Assembly (NCBI GenBank): GCA_019648995.1
Contig: BLXT01001985.1
Location: 187,777 to 214,367 of the forward strand
Length of the DNA: 26,591 nucleotides
Direction of reading: 5' to 3'
Source of the DNA: Plakobranchus ocellatus
Lineage: Eukaryota > Mollusca > Gastropoda > Plakobranchidae
Shown here: one piece after another, positions 1-7,632 of the stretch
Layout of the letters: the number at the start of each line of letters is the position of its first letter
How positions within the stretch are numbered: position 1 is the first letter of the stretch
Notes under the pieces: model-generated
The model's input: the letters and a program-made list of their open reading frames with translations, nothing else
Database searches by the model: none
Told to the model about the DNA's origin: nothing
Translations under genes and position numbers: made by a program

Positions 1-940
1 AGAAAGATAGAGGACTGAAAGACCTAGAGAGAGAGAGAGAGAGAGAAAGATATATATATATATTATCTAATGAAGTTTTATAAAGCTTTGTTTATCGTGT
101 AGCTCTGTATATTTTAGCATTTTACATTTTATAAGATATTTATAAGAACTTAGATATTAACTTCAATATTATTGTAATATCAATTAATCTAAATAAATAA
201 TAAATATCGAACGAGTATCGTTTATCTGATTTCGTTATCTTTCATTTGGTGTTCGAAAACGAAAACTGGTAATAGAGTTTTAAAACAGTAGGGCCTACTT
301 AAAAACTGTATTAATAGAAAAGGTTGCAGTTCAAAATAATAATTATTATCCACCAACTATTACAGAATCCCACAAAGAAGAGTCCCATTAATTCTCTTCT
401 TGCTGTGCACCCTACTGGTCATCACCCTGTTTGTATGGACCGAGTATCGAAGACGTTAGCGCAAGTTTCTGTCTACGCACCACTTCGGTGCGTCAGTGAT
501 CAAGCCTATCTCGTCCAAAATAGCTTTTTAAAATAATCTGAGCCTATCTCGTGATTCAACCTAAGACACCCCAAGCTAGATTTAGTGTCGCAAAATAATT
601 ATGTTTTTACTGCCTTATTCGCAACAAAATTATTGAAAATGGAATCAGTCGATCCTGCTAAGCAAACGTAGATCCAAAAACTTTTAAATGGAATCAAAAG
701 ATATGGAAAAAGTTATGGCGCAATACTAACAAATCAACGTGTGCACCTAACGTAATTCAAAGGCACATTTATTTTCTACGTGGTCTGATTTTTTTTTTTT
801 TTTAATGCAAATCTGACAATAACACCTAATATAGGCCCTACTGTTCAAGTTAACTGAACCACAATAGGCTCCAATTTGTTTACAAAGCTGTTTTCGAAAA
901 GATGAACCTAATCGTCGATACGAAAAAGCAGAAGCGTCTC
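1..940. other. AT-rich repeat-bearing flank, no gene seen
   Basis: No ORF here looks like a gene. The stretch starts with a GA/TA microsatellite and contains a long T tract near 790-803. A small perfect hairpin lies at 475-493 (7-bp arms ACGCACC/GGTGCGT). The words 'agcctatctcgt' occur twice (about 503 and 541). From about 880 the sequence resembles the region near 2410, so at least its right part belongs to a dispersed repeat. Confidence 0.6.
26..63. repeat. (GA)n/(TA)n microsatellite
   Basis: A run of alternating A and G (about 26-46) passes directly into alternating T and A (about 50-63). It is a simple compound microsatellite with no further content. Confidence 0.9.
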
Positions 941-953
941 ATTGCCTGGAAAC
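941..953 (+). repeat. Left target-site duplication of the SINE
   Basis: ATTGCCTGGAAAC immediately precedes the tRNA-like element and is matched at 12 of 13 positions by ATTACCTGGAAAC at 1112-1124. Confidence 0.75.
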
Positions 954-1111
954 AGGGGTGTAGGTGGCACAGTGGCTAGCGAGTCCGCCCTAAAATCAAA
1001 TCTGCTAGGATCCTTCTGTCGCGGGTTCGAGCCCCGCCACCGGCGCCCTGGCCTGACGGAGGGCCTGAGAGCCTGAGATCAATTTGTTGTGGACTGGCTA
1101 TACACACACAA
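954..1111 (+). mobile_element. tRNA-derived SINE
   Basis: This is a 158-bp non-autonomous retroelement with a tRNA-like head that would be transcribed by RNA polymerase III. The internal promoter is near consensus: an A box TGGCACAGTGG at 965-975 and a B box GGTTCGAGCCC at 1024-1034. The B box sits in a well-formed T arm: GCGGG at 1021-1025 pairs perfectly with CCCGC at 1033-1037 across a 7-nt loop. The acceptor stem does not pair properly, so it is a tRNA-related SINE head and not a functional tRNA. The body (about 1045-1095) is unrelated to tRNA and the 3' end is a short (AC)n tail. A 13-bp near-perfect target-site duplication flanks it, as expected for LINE-mediated insertion. I do not recognise the family. 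Confidence 0.85.
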
Positions 1112-1124
1112 ATTACCTGGAAAC
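1112..1124 (+). repeat. Right target-site duplication of the SINE
   Basis: ATTACCTGGAAAC directly follows the (AC)n tail and matches 941-953 except for one G/A difference. It marks the right boundary of the insertion. Confidence 0.75.
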
Positions 1125-1357
1125 CGGGTGATGAGCAGAAGTGACATCATATGGCAACAAGACAATAAGAAACATATTTGGTGAAAAAATTAACGCTACG
1201 ACAAAATGATCCTAAGCTGGGTATAGCTGGACCCTGTCTAATAGTCCAGGTAGTCGACCTTTGACCTCTGAGTTTATTGAGATAGTTACGTCAGCAGAAG
1301 TAGAACGGGGCGGAGGAGGCGGTGGGGATGGGGGATGGAAACAAAGACGAGAAGATA

Positions 1358-1361
1358 NNNN
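1358..1361. other. Assembly gap (4 N)
   Basis: Four undetermined bases follow a G-rich, low-complexity stretch that would be hard to sequence. The true length missing is unknown. Confidence 0.99.
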
Positions 1362-1741
1362 GTTGTTGAATTATCTTCACTTGTTTCTTTTCTATTTCGC
1401 TTTGAGTTTTAAAATTTTGAAAAATGAAAGGCATATATTTATATTTTAACATTGAAACACTATCCGAAAACCTAGTTTATGTATAAAAAACAATTCTACT
1501 ATATTTAAAGTATATTCAATAAGGCATTGGGTTCGATACAGCTATAATATTTGTACTCGCAAGCACCAATATTTGGAAAACCAAATATTAAGTTGAATAG
1601 AGCTAGATCTAGCAAACAAAATTTATGGCTTTTTGAGCTCCTTTGCTTAATTAGATAGAAAAAAAGCAAATCTGTTAATTTTCAGAATAAAATCATAGAA
1701 AAAGACTCTACAAGCGGCCGTCTTTGGTGCCAGTACATTGA

Positions 1742-1946
1742 GGCACAAACCACACTGCCAACGAAAATCCCGACAACAAACACGACAAATCTACCGCCTC
1801 TCTTTGCTCTCTCTCACAAAATATAAATAAACCGTATCGGAGGTAAGCAAGGCCTAGATGAAGCAATGCTTTGCTACAGAGAACAAAGAATTACAATTCA
1901 AGTCGTGTTTGTTATCACGCCTGTTGGTGGCAGTGTGAATTGTGCC
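1742..1946. repeat. Foldback inverted repeat, 45-bp arms
   Basis: Bases 1742-1786 and the reverse complement of 1902-1946 align without gaps over 45 positions with 35 matches. The best blocks are GGCACAA, ACACTGCCA and AACAAACACGAC. A 115-bp spacer containing a CT-rich stretch and a TATAAATA word separates the arms. The arrangement fits a MITE-like element or an inverted pair of repeat copies. No flanking target duplication was found. Confidence 0.6.
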
Positions 1947-2482
1947 GGAATCCGGTATCGTGCACTGTTAGTTAAGATAATCAAGGCCCATAGCCTTAAT
2001 GCACGAGACTATTTTCAGTTTTTTTTTTCTCCTGAACTTCAATATTAGGGCTAGCCACTTCTAACTGTTGCCCGATCAAGGCCACCGAGGTGTCTCTATT
2101 ACATCTAAATAAAAAACTCAGACTTGATAGAAAATCAACGGCGACACCTTTAGATCTATAATTGCGGTCATTGATTCGCTAATGTTGATTGCTGATTCAT
2201 TTTTAAGTTTTTCTATAATGTATTATCAGATTTCAAAGGTTTTTTTTTTTTTTTGGTTAGATCTACGGTTGCTTGCTAAGCCGACTAGTTCCATTTTCGA
2301 GAAGACCGTTGTAACGTAGCAAATTAAACGATAAAAAACAGCCGTGCGCTCTATTACATGTTTCTAAATCTAGCGCAGGGTATCTAAGGCTGCGATTTTT
2401 TTTTTTTTTACCAAACTGTTTTCAAAATGATGAGCGAAACCGCTGACAAGTTGAGCTAAAGTTTAGTCAGAAAAATGTAATA

Positions 2483-2552
2483 ACGTCTAAATGGCCCAGA
2501 ACCCGGAAATCATGTGATGGCCAGTAGTGACGTTAAACGGCAACAAGGCATT
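2483..2552. repeat. SINE-free relative of the 935-1167 repeat
   Basis: This segment aligns with the flanks of the SINE (935-953 joined to 1125-1167) with no SINE present. The shared order is 'cgtct', 'gcc', 'gaaaccgg/gaacccgg', 'gtgatg', 'agtgac', 'ggcaacaag'. It acts as a paralogous empty site for the insertion. Confidence 0.6.
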
Positions 2553-2592
2553 TGACGTTTGGCACGGCTCCTTCTTTCCTTTTCTTTCCCTC

Positions 2593-2595
2593 NNN
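2593..2595. other. Assembly gap (3 N)
   Basis: Three undetermined bases lie in a pyrimidine-rich run (TTTCCCTC-NNN-CCTCTTTTC). The missing length is unknown. Confidence 0.99.
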
Positions 2596-3060
2596 CCTCT
2601 TTTCTTTGATCTTTCTCCGTCTATTTTTTACATTTAGATAAATTATATGCCATGCTTGTGACAATTGCCGCTTCCACACATTAGTACTAGGTCAAGGCTG
2701 TTTGAATACTGGGTCTCTAAGCTACCCCTGACCGAGAAAAGAAAAATGTCTCATTACTTCCAACATTTTAGAGATAAGTTCCTGCGGTCGCATTTCATGA
2801 CCATTTAATTCTCACCCCCCTCCTTAGAAGTGTTTAATCTGGTTCATTTGTTTAATATTATAGATGAAATTAGGGGTTTTACATCAAGGCCCACTTGTTC
2901 CATATTCGATATTGGGTCTGTAAAGCACGAACTTGACCCAAAACATCGTTTTGAAATAAATAAAGTTTAACGTATAATCAAAATAAACTGCAATGGGTTC
3001 CGTTTGTTTTATAACGCTAATTCGTGAGAAACATGACCGACCCTGACCTACAAAGTTGGC
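2596..3060. other. Intergenic stretch, nothing recognised
   Basis: AT-rich DNA without an ORF, repeat or RNA gene that I can identify. It leads into the motif cluster at 3066-3145. Confidence 0.5.
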
Positions 3061-3065
3061 GAGTA

Positions 3066-3145
3066 TGGCGGGAAAATGGCTGCCCTCCCTTAAACCTAGA
3101 AAGTCAGTAACACCGGAAATGACTCAAGGGCCTGCGCATTACGCG
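3066..3145 (+). promoter_or_regulatory. Possible housekeeping-type promoter motif cluster
   Basis: Four motifs typical of TATA-less metazoan promoters sit within 80 bp. They are an E2F-like TGGCGGGAAA (3066-3075), an overlapping YY1-like AAAATGGCTGCC (3073-3084), an ETS-like ACCGGAAAT (3112-3120) and a weak NRF1-like TGCGCATTACGCG (3133-3145). The YY1-like word is in plus orientation, as it usually is just downstream of a start site. If real, the promoter could serve a 5' non-coding exon of the gene at 13952. A possible donor CAG|GTATCA lies near 3388. This is motif matching only. Confidence 0.25.
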
Positions 3146-3790
3146 ATACCTGCTGTTGCTGGCAAGTACATAGTAGGCCTACACAGTTATACAAGAGAAT
3201 TTTCTTTTTTTTAACCCGTGAAAGAGTAATAAAGCCTTCATTCATGAGGAGGAGAGAATTGCGCAAATCTTTATCTCTTCCAGTCTTACTGGTCTGCAAG
3301 AAAATGTTCCTTGGACTGATAATAGCGAGCTCATGAGGGAAGATCAAGGAAACATCAGATGATGATCTCTTAATTAGGTTTACTTCAGGTATCAGCTAAG
3401 ACGCCATGAAAGCGAACCCTAACGCACTCCTTCTAAAAACTTGTTGCAAACAGATATCTTGTATCACAGATTTGCGAAGCTCAGGTGCTCGGGGAACATA
3501 CTTTGAAATTCCAGTTACAGCATGGTTCACTTAAATCGAATTGGCTCTAATCGATCTTCTTTTCAGAAGACCTTTTGAGAATATTTCTTCATTTCAAAGA
3601 ACAATGCAATGAATAAGTGGATGCATGGATAATGGATCTTGTTTTTAATCCCCTAAGGACATCGACTTATCGATAATCCACTGTATCAACAATGTCGGTT
3701 TATCAAATTTAATGATAGCGATGAAAATTAATTAAATGAAAGCATATATGAATTGGAAATTAGAAATAGCATGGAAGTCTTTTCCAAAGG
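3146..3790. other. Non-coding stretch, nothing firm
   Basis: No convincing ORF or repeat. A candidate 5' splice site (TTCAG|GTATCAG) lies at about 3388, but no acceptor can be paired with it by sequence alone. Confidence 0.45.
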
Positions 3791-3847
3791 ATTCAATGTA
3801 GGTGGGATCGCTTGTTTGGAGTTGTTGCCCTGTTATATTTCGGCGCA

Positions 3848-4048
3848 ATGTCAGATTACTCTGCCTGGACTTTCAAGCATTGGCAAGCTATTCGACGTGG
3901 CATTGGATTTTCCGAAGATTTCATACTAGAGCGTCAAGCGGCAAAGACAGACCAACTACAATCACCACGCCCGACTTTGCAAACAGATCAGAGTACAGCC
4001 ATCTTTGTGAAAGGAATACTAAAGAGGAGATATCTTCGTAGGATCTAA
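3848..4048 (+). CDS. Doubtful small ORF, 66 codons
   Basis: An ATG-initiated frame of 66 codons begins with MSDYSAWTFKHWQAI and ends in an arginine-rich tail. The stretch has more GC than its surroundings and its composition is protein-like (Trp, Lys/Arg, few homopolymers). The frame is open for some distance upstream of this ATG, so it could equally be part of an exon. A second frame, offset by one base, is also open for about 79 codons over the same bases, which weakens the coding case. No domain is recognised. An ATG at 4072 followed by 15 sense codons runs into a splice-donor-like AAAAG|GTAAAC at 4118, so this region may instead be a 5' exon. Confidence 0.15.
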   Translation: MSDYSAWTFKHWQAIRRGIGFSEDFILERQAAKTDQLQSPRPTLQTDQSTAIFVKGILKRRYLRRI

Positions 4049-4118
4049 TTGCATAACCAGAACATCTGCAAAATGCATTCCTACTTTTTGGGCTCTCACA
4101 AGGGTTCATTAGAAAAGG

Positions 4119-4484
4119 TAAACATATGGAGAAGTCACATGATTAATAACATTTTTCATCCTCCCTCCCCCCTCCCCCTCAAATCCCACACCATACACCC
4201 CGCCTCCTTTTCATACTCATCTTTCTTTGCAATGAAGTCTGAGGAAAAACATTAATTATGGATTCTGAGATAGTTTGGGTATCACCGTGAGGTTCTCTCT
4301 TAATTGCAAGTTCAGATGTTTTAATGCAAACCATTGAAATGACGTCCGTCCAATTTATTACATTTTATTTTCCATTGCAACTTCTCTTCAAAACCCAGTT
4401 TCAAGTTGGAAGTTTGAAAAACCACTTGTTTTCGCCATCACTAACGTTAAAAGAAAAAATGAATGTCGTTAGGATTTTTTGACC
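4119..4484. other. Non-coding stretch, nothing recognised
   Basis: It contains a C-rich stretch at about 4162-4205 and otherwise AT-rich sequence. No gene or repeat is supported. Confidence 0.45.
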
Positions 4485-4917
4485 AATAAAAGGCCAAGGG
4501 GAGCTAAGTCGAACCCAAATCTCTAAAAAGCCATCAACGAGAAAACTGAAAGTTGTGGTCATCAATGTGGGATTATTTTGTAGTTGCTGATGTGGCGCGA
4601 AAGGAGCACGTTGCAAAAATACAGTGCATGATGGGTAAATCTATTTTTATTCCTAGAACAAACTCACTTGAAATAGAACAAAATCATGTGACCGTTCCTT
4701 GCAATGATAAGAGTTACCTTTCTTCCACGAACATTGTCGCTCGCCAGACGGCGCGCAAATACAGAAGTTCTACTTCTTTTCCTCTTAGCGATAATTATTG
4801 GAAAGGGAAGAAACAACGTTCAACTTGGCGGAAGTTCTGATCGTGTGTGCCCCTGTTCCTTGGACAAGAAAGAAACAATCCAGTATTTTTGACATGTAAA
4901 CATCGATTGCCCTAAAG
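4485..4917 (+). promoter_or_regulatory. Candidate promoter and 5' non-coding exon
   Basis: This is one of the few CpG-richer patches upstream of the gene at 13952; CpG clusters lie at about 4590-4610, 4738-4760 and 4815-4845. A CCAAT box merges with a TATA-like ATAAAAG at about 4483-4491. An ETS-like GGCGGAAGT occurs at about 4827-4835. The patch ends in a good 5' splice site, CTAAAG|GTAATG, with the intron starting at 4918. Joined to the acceptor at 13838 this would give a 5' UTR intron of about 8.9 kb. Transcript data are lacking, and 3066-3145 is a rival promoter. Confidence 0.25.
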
Positions 4918-4950
4918 GTAATGCATGGGTCCTGCACGGGAACCAATATC

Positions 4951-5068
4951 AAAAGTAGACTGCCGATGTGTAGATCTAGAGCTAAATCCAGATCATGAGA
5001 GTCTCACGTAAAAGTAGACTGCCGATGTGTAGATCTAGAGCTAAATCCAGATCATGAGAGTCTCACGT
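4951..5068 (+). repeat. Perfect 59-bp tandem duplication
   Basis: Bases 4951-5009 (starting AAAAGTAGACTGCCGATGTG) are repeated without any mismatch at 5010-5068. A third copy begins with AGACTGC at about 5069 and then diverges. The absence of differences implies a recent duplication or active homogenisation. Confidence 0.97.
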
Positions 5069-5195
5069 AGACTGCTCAGTATGGCACCCAAATGTAGATC
5101 GAAATCTGTATCCAGACATCCAAACATAAGCAATGGCAACCTCAAAATATTTGTCAGCAACCATGGTCATATATTAATTATCTAGAGAAATCCTA

Positions 5196-5281
5196 GGCAT
5201 AATCTTAGATTGGGATAATATGGGATCAGGCCTTACGACCACTATTTCTACCTTGATCAGCTTCTGACGAAATGAAGAGGT
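5196..5281 (-). repeat. Dispersed repeat, copy 1, left arm of a foldback
   Basis: The core ATCAGCTTC...GAAATGAAGAGGT (5256-5281) matches the reverse complement of 5338-5363 at 23 of 26 positions. Homology continues outward through the 'ggcctg-tcc' and 'ggataat' words. With copy 2 it forms an imperfect hairpin with a loop of about 56 bp. Confidence 0.7.
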
Positions 5282-5337
5282 TGAGGGTCAAAATGTACAT
5301 AGTGCCACTTACACATCTCCACAATTTTCCCCCCACG

Positions 5338-5410
5338 ACCTCTTCATTTCATTGGAAGCTGATAAACATAGATCTAGAAACAGTTTGGCCTGTTCCTGGA
5401 CTATTCCTAA
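5338..5410 (+). repeat. Dispersed repeat, copy 2, right arm of a foldback
   Basis: Inverted relative to copies 1 and 3. Shared words in order are ACCTCTTCATTT, AAGCTGAT, TAGAT, CTAGAAA, GCCTGTTCC and TATTCCTA. The same order recurs in copy 4 at 6408-6475. Confidence 0.7.
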
Positions 5411-5466
5411 TGATTTATAGGTCTAGATACTAAATACTATCACATCTACCCTTGATGAAATGCGTG

Positions 5467-5580
5467 GGGATAATCCAGAGATAGGCCCAATGACTTCGAG
5501 ATCAACCTTCATCAGCCACAGACTAAATGAAGAGGTAGCAGATGAAAAGTTGTGGAGATATCATGTGAAAGTAGCATCAA
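5467..5580 (-). repeat. Dispersed repeat, copy 3
   Basis: Same orientation as copy 1. It shares GGGATAAT, GGCC, GAC, ACCTT, ATCAGC and AAATGAAGAGGT in the same order. It then continues with GAAAAGTTGTGGAGAT, which matches the reverse complement of about 5309-5330 next to copy 2. Confidence 0.65.
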
Positions 5581-6146
5581 GGCAAGACTTCAGAAAGCAT
5601 GCAAGAAAAGAAAATTAACTATGGGCTGCTTTTCAAGTCGTCATTTAACAGTATAACCACTGAACAATTTGAAAAAGGGCAATTTCATTTTGCATTACCT
5701 GTCTTGTATGAGCAATTGTTAAAAGGTGGACTTCAAAATTGTGACACGTTTTTTACTACATTTTGAAAAAAAAATCTCCAATTACAAAAGGGAAGAGGTA
5801 ATATTCATGCAGAGTTAGCAGGAATATATCCATGGAAAAAAAATTGGTCAGTGTCTCTTCATTGGATGGTTAATGAGCTTAATTTGTTGATTGGTGTCTA
5901 CTTTTTTCGTGTTTTTGTCATAATAGTTATAAATTAAACTTATTTGGTTAATTTAAATAGCAAGGATGCAATCAAAACTGTTTTTTAACTTAAAGCAGTA
6001 CTTTGTATGTTATTACACTCACAAAATCAAAATGTATTTATTGAGTTCAATTTTTTCAAGTAGGCCTTGTAGAAGATCTTTCGTACATAATCATGATGAC
6101 AGCCCACGTTTGGGCAAAGCCTCGTATTTCAAAAGTCATCATTGAA
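5581..6146. other. AT-rich intron-like DNA, nothing recognised
   Basis: No ORF, RNA or clear repeat. Many A and T runs. Confidence 0.45.
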
Positions 6147-6166
6147 TTTTAGTTGATCAACTAAAA
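6147..6166. repeat. 20-bp perfect palindrome
   Basis: TTTTAGTTGATCAACTAAAA reads the same on both strands and has no spacer. It may be a chance palindrome in AT-rich DNA or the tip of a decayed element. Its left flank (about 6130-6146) shows no matching arm. Confidence 0.9.
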
Positions 6167-6407
6167 CTCAGCCATAATATATCATTAATAATCTGAAAGG
6201 ATTGAGTTTTCTTTAATTTTTCAAAATGTTTTTAAGTCCAATTATCTTTGCTGATGAATGATGACACTTTTGAAATTATCCACAATTGACTAAAATTGCC
6301 TTCATTTTGTCATTAATGTTGTGGAATCACCTTTTGTGTGTATAATTGGCTGTCTTCCCTAGCACCGTTTATATTGTAACTTGTGACCCATGACTTCTTA
6401 TGTGTCA

Positions 6408-6475
6408 GTAGCTGATGGAGGTAGATTTTCTAGAAATTGTTGTGCCTGTTCCAGATTATCCCTATAGCATAGCCC
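6408..6475 (+). repeat. Dispersed repeat, copy 4
   Basis: Related to copy 2: GTAGCTGAT, TAGAT, TCTAGAAA, GTT, GCCTGTTCC and TATCCCTA occur in the same order and at similar spacing. It overlaps the span assigned to element copy A, so the two repeat families are interleaved here. Confidence 0.6.
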
Positions 6476-6666
6476 CTTTAAAACAAAATGACCTCAATAA
6501 AATAGATCTACCTCAAATTCAGGCTAACATCTCTAAAAGTATGAAATTGCAATTATGAACTTTACATACCTTCCTAGTATTACAAAAAATTCTTAATTAT
6601 TACTAAAAATGCATCAGTTATCTAAAATACGAAAATGCCTGATTTATTACACATTTTCGAATTTAG

Positions 6667-6750
6667 GTGGCTCAAGCACAGTAAGTCTCTGTTCTGTTCC
6701 GTGAAGGAGCCAGAGTTGCTGGAACGCTTGAAGAGGGCTTGCACCCTCAG
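6667..6750. other. GC-rich island in AT-rich DNA, possible exon or RNA
   Basis: The 84 bases are about 55% GC (46 of 84) and sit between AT-rich flanks. They are preceded by an acceptor-like ATTTTCGAATTTAG. The plus strand reads through one open frame ending in VKEPELLERLKRAC and a few more residues before TAG. The minus strand is also open in two frames, so the coding strand cannot be decided. GTTCC and GGAAC, and GAGGG and CCCTC, could pair within it. The function is unknown; a fossil exon or a structured RNA fragment are both possible. Confidence 0.25.
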
Positions 6751-6760
6751 TATCATTTAG

Positions 6761-6777
6761 AGTAGAATCATTCTACT
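6761..6777. repeat. Short inverted repeat beside the GC island
   Basis: AGTAGAAT-C-ATTCTACT is a perfect 8-bp inverted repeat around one base. If two extra bases on the left are skipped, the pairing extends to TTTAG...CTAAA. It starts 10 bases after the GC-rich island. Confidence 0.85.
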
Positions 6778-7632
6778 AAATATGAAGACTACAATGTGTA
6801 TCATAATTGTGAATTTTAATTTGTTGATCACATATGTAGAGGGAAGTATTAGTGCTGACATGCGCTGCTCATGGGGAAAATAGAAAACAAGGAATTCAAT
6901 AGTAACAGTTAGGGTGCATTTTTGCTACTACTAATTTTGGGTCTAAATTACAAATTTTTTCCTCTTGATTTACTAAATTGTATGATCTCAACTAGGCAAG
7001 TATGATTTTAATTTTGTGTTCAGCAGACTCAAAGCCATAATAAAGAAAATCATTCAAAACTTGTTTCTAAGTGAAGTTATGAAATGGTGAAAAAAAGTTC
7101 TTTTAAACTGATGGAGGAATAAATTAACATAGCCCATATGGTTTTGTGAGTTTTACTGAACATGTATGTGACTGATATTTTGCAATTTAGCTGAGCCTTT
7201 CATCCTAGATCTACCATTAGATATGATTTCTAAACATGCAAAAACAGAATGTTAGCAGGAGACCCTTCTAAAAGTATATCTTAATGTGACATTTGCAGTT
7301 TTATTTATTTATAAATTTCTTATAAGCTAATGTTAAGAGAAATAAATTTTTAACAAACAAAAAATTCAACCAAAAATTCTAAAGATAAAACTTGGTCAGC
7401 ATTTTAGTCTGGTTCAAGTCCATTCAGTTCATTGTTATAAGAGAAACTCAATGTCAAACAAAACTAAACGAGTTGTCGGAACATTTACTGCTATTTTGTT
7501 TTTTGATATTGATTTCCTGTGTGGAATATTGAATAATCCGTTATTGCAAACATAAAATTTGGACATGCAGCAGAACAGATTTAGTTTTGGCTTCGTAATA
7601 TTTTCAAGTATTACTTTTATATTTTGCCTCAA

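Larger units (their letters stand above)
935..1167. repeat. Dispersed repeat copy interrupted by a SINE
   Basis: If the segment 954-1111 and one flanking duplication are removed, the remaining flanks align by eye with 2483-2552. Shared blocks include 'gcgtct', 'gtgatg', 'agtgac' and 'ggcaacaag'. This copy is therefore a member of an older dispersed family into which the SINE later inserted. The family is not one I recognise. Confidence 0.6.
1168..2482. other. Non-coding stretch with foldback repeat, no gene seen
   Basis: No credible coding region. A purine-rich patch at about 1299-1336 precedes a 4-base N run. The stretch contains the foldback repeat described at 1742-1946 and T tracts near 2020, 2240 and 2397. 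From about 2397 it aligns loosely with 880-953, so its right end belongs to the same dispersed family as the SINE host. Confidence 0.55.
6286..7632 (-). repeat. Decayed copy A of a minus-strand, coding-like element
   Basis: Two anchors in this span match copy B in the same order and orientation. Bases 6286-6312 match 9845-9871 at 25 of 27 positions, and 7589-7620 match 10586-10617 at 28 of 32. On the minus strand they translate to the related words KVILENITKP (near 7600) and KMKAILVN followed soon by a stop (near 6290). The frame leading to the second word is broken in copy A (TGA in frame near 6333). The intervening DNA is poorly conserved. The element is unidentified. Confidence 0.4.

Noticed and set aside
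965-1044. Functional tRNA gene
   Set aside because: A and B boxes and the T arm are good, but the acceptor stem does not pair, the element has a SINE body and tail, and target duplications flank it.
3096-3347. 83-codon minus-strand ORF
   Set aside because: No protein-like features, and it overlaps the promoter-like motif cluster.
7411-7421. B-box-like GGTTCAAGTCC as a tRNA or SINE
   Set aside because: No A box or cloverleaf nearby. The same applies to GGTTCAAATCC at 22978 and GGTTCGATACA at 1529.
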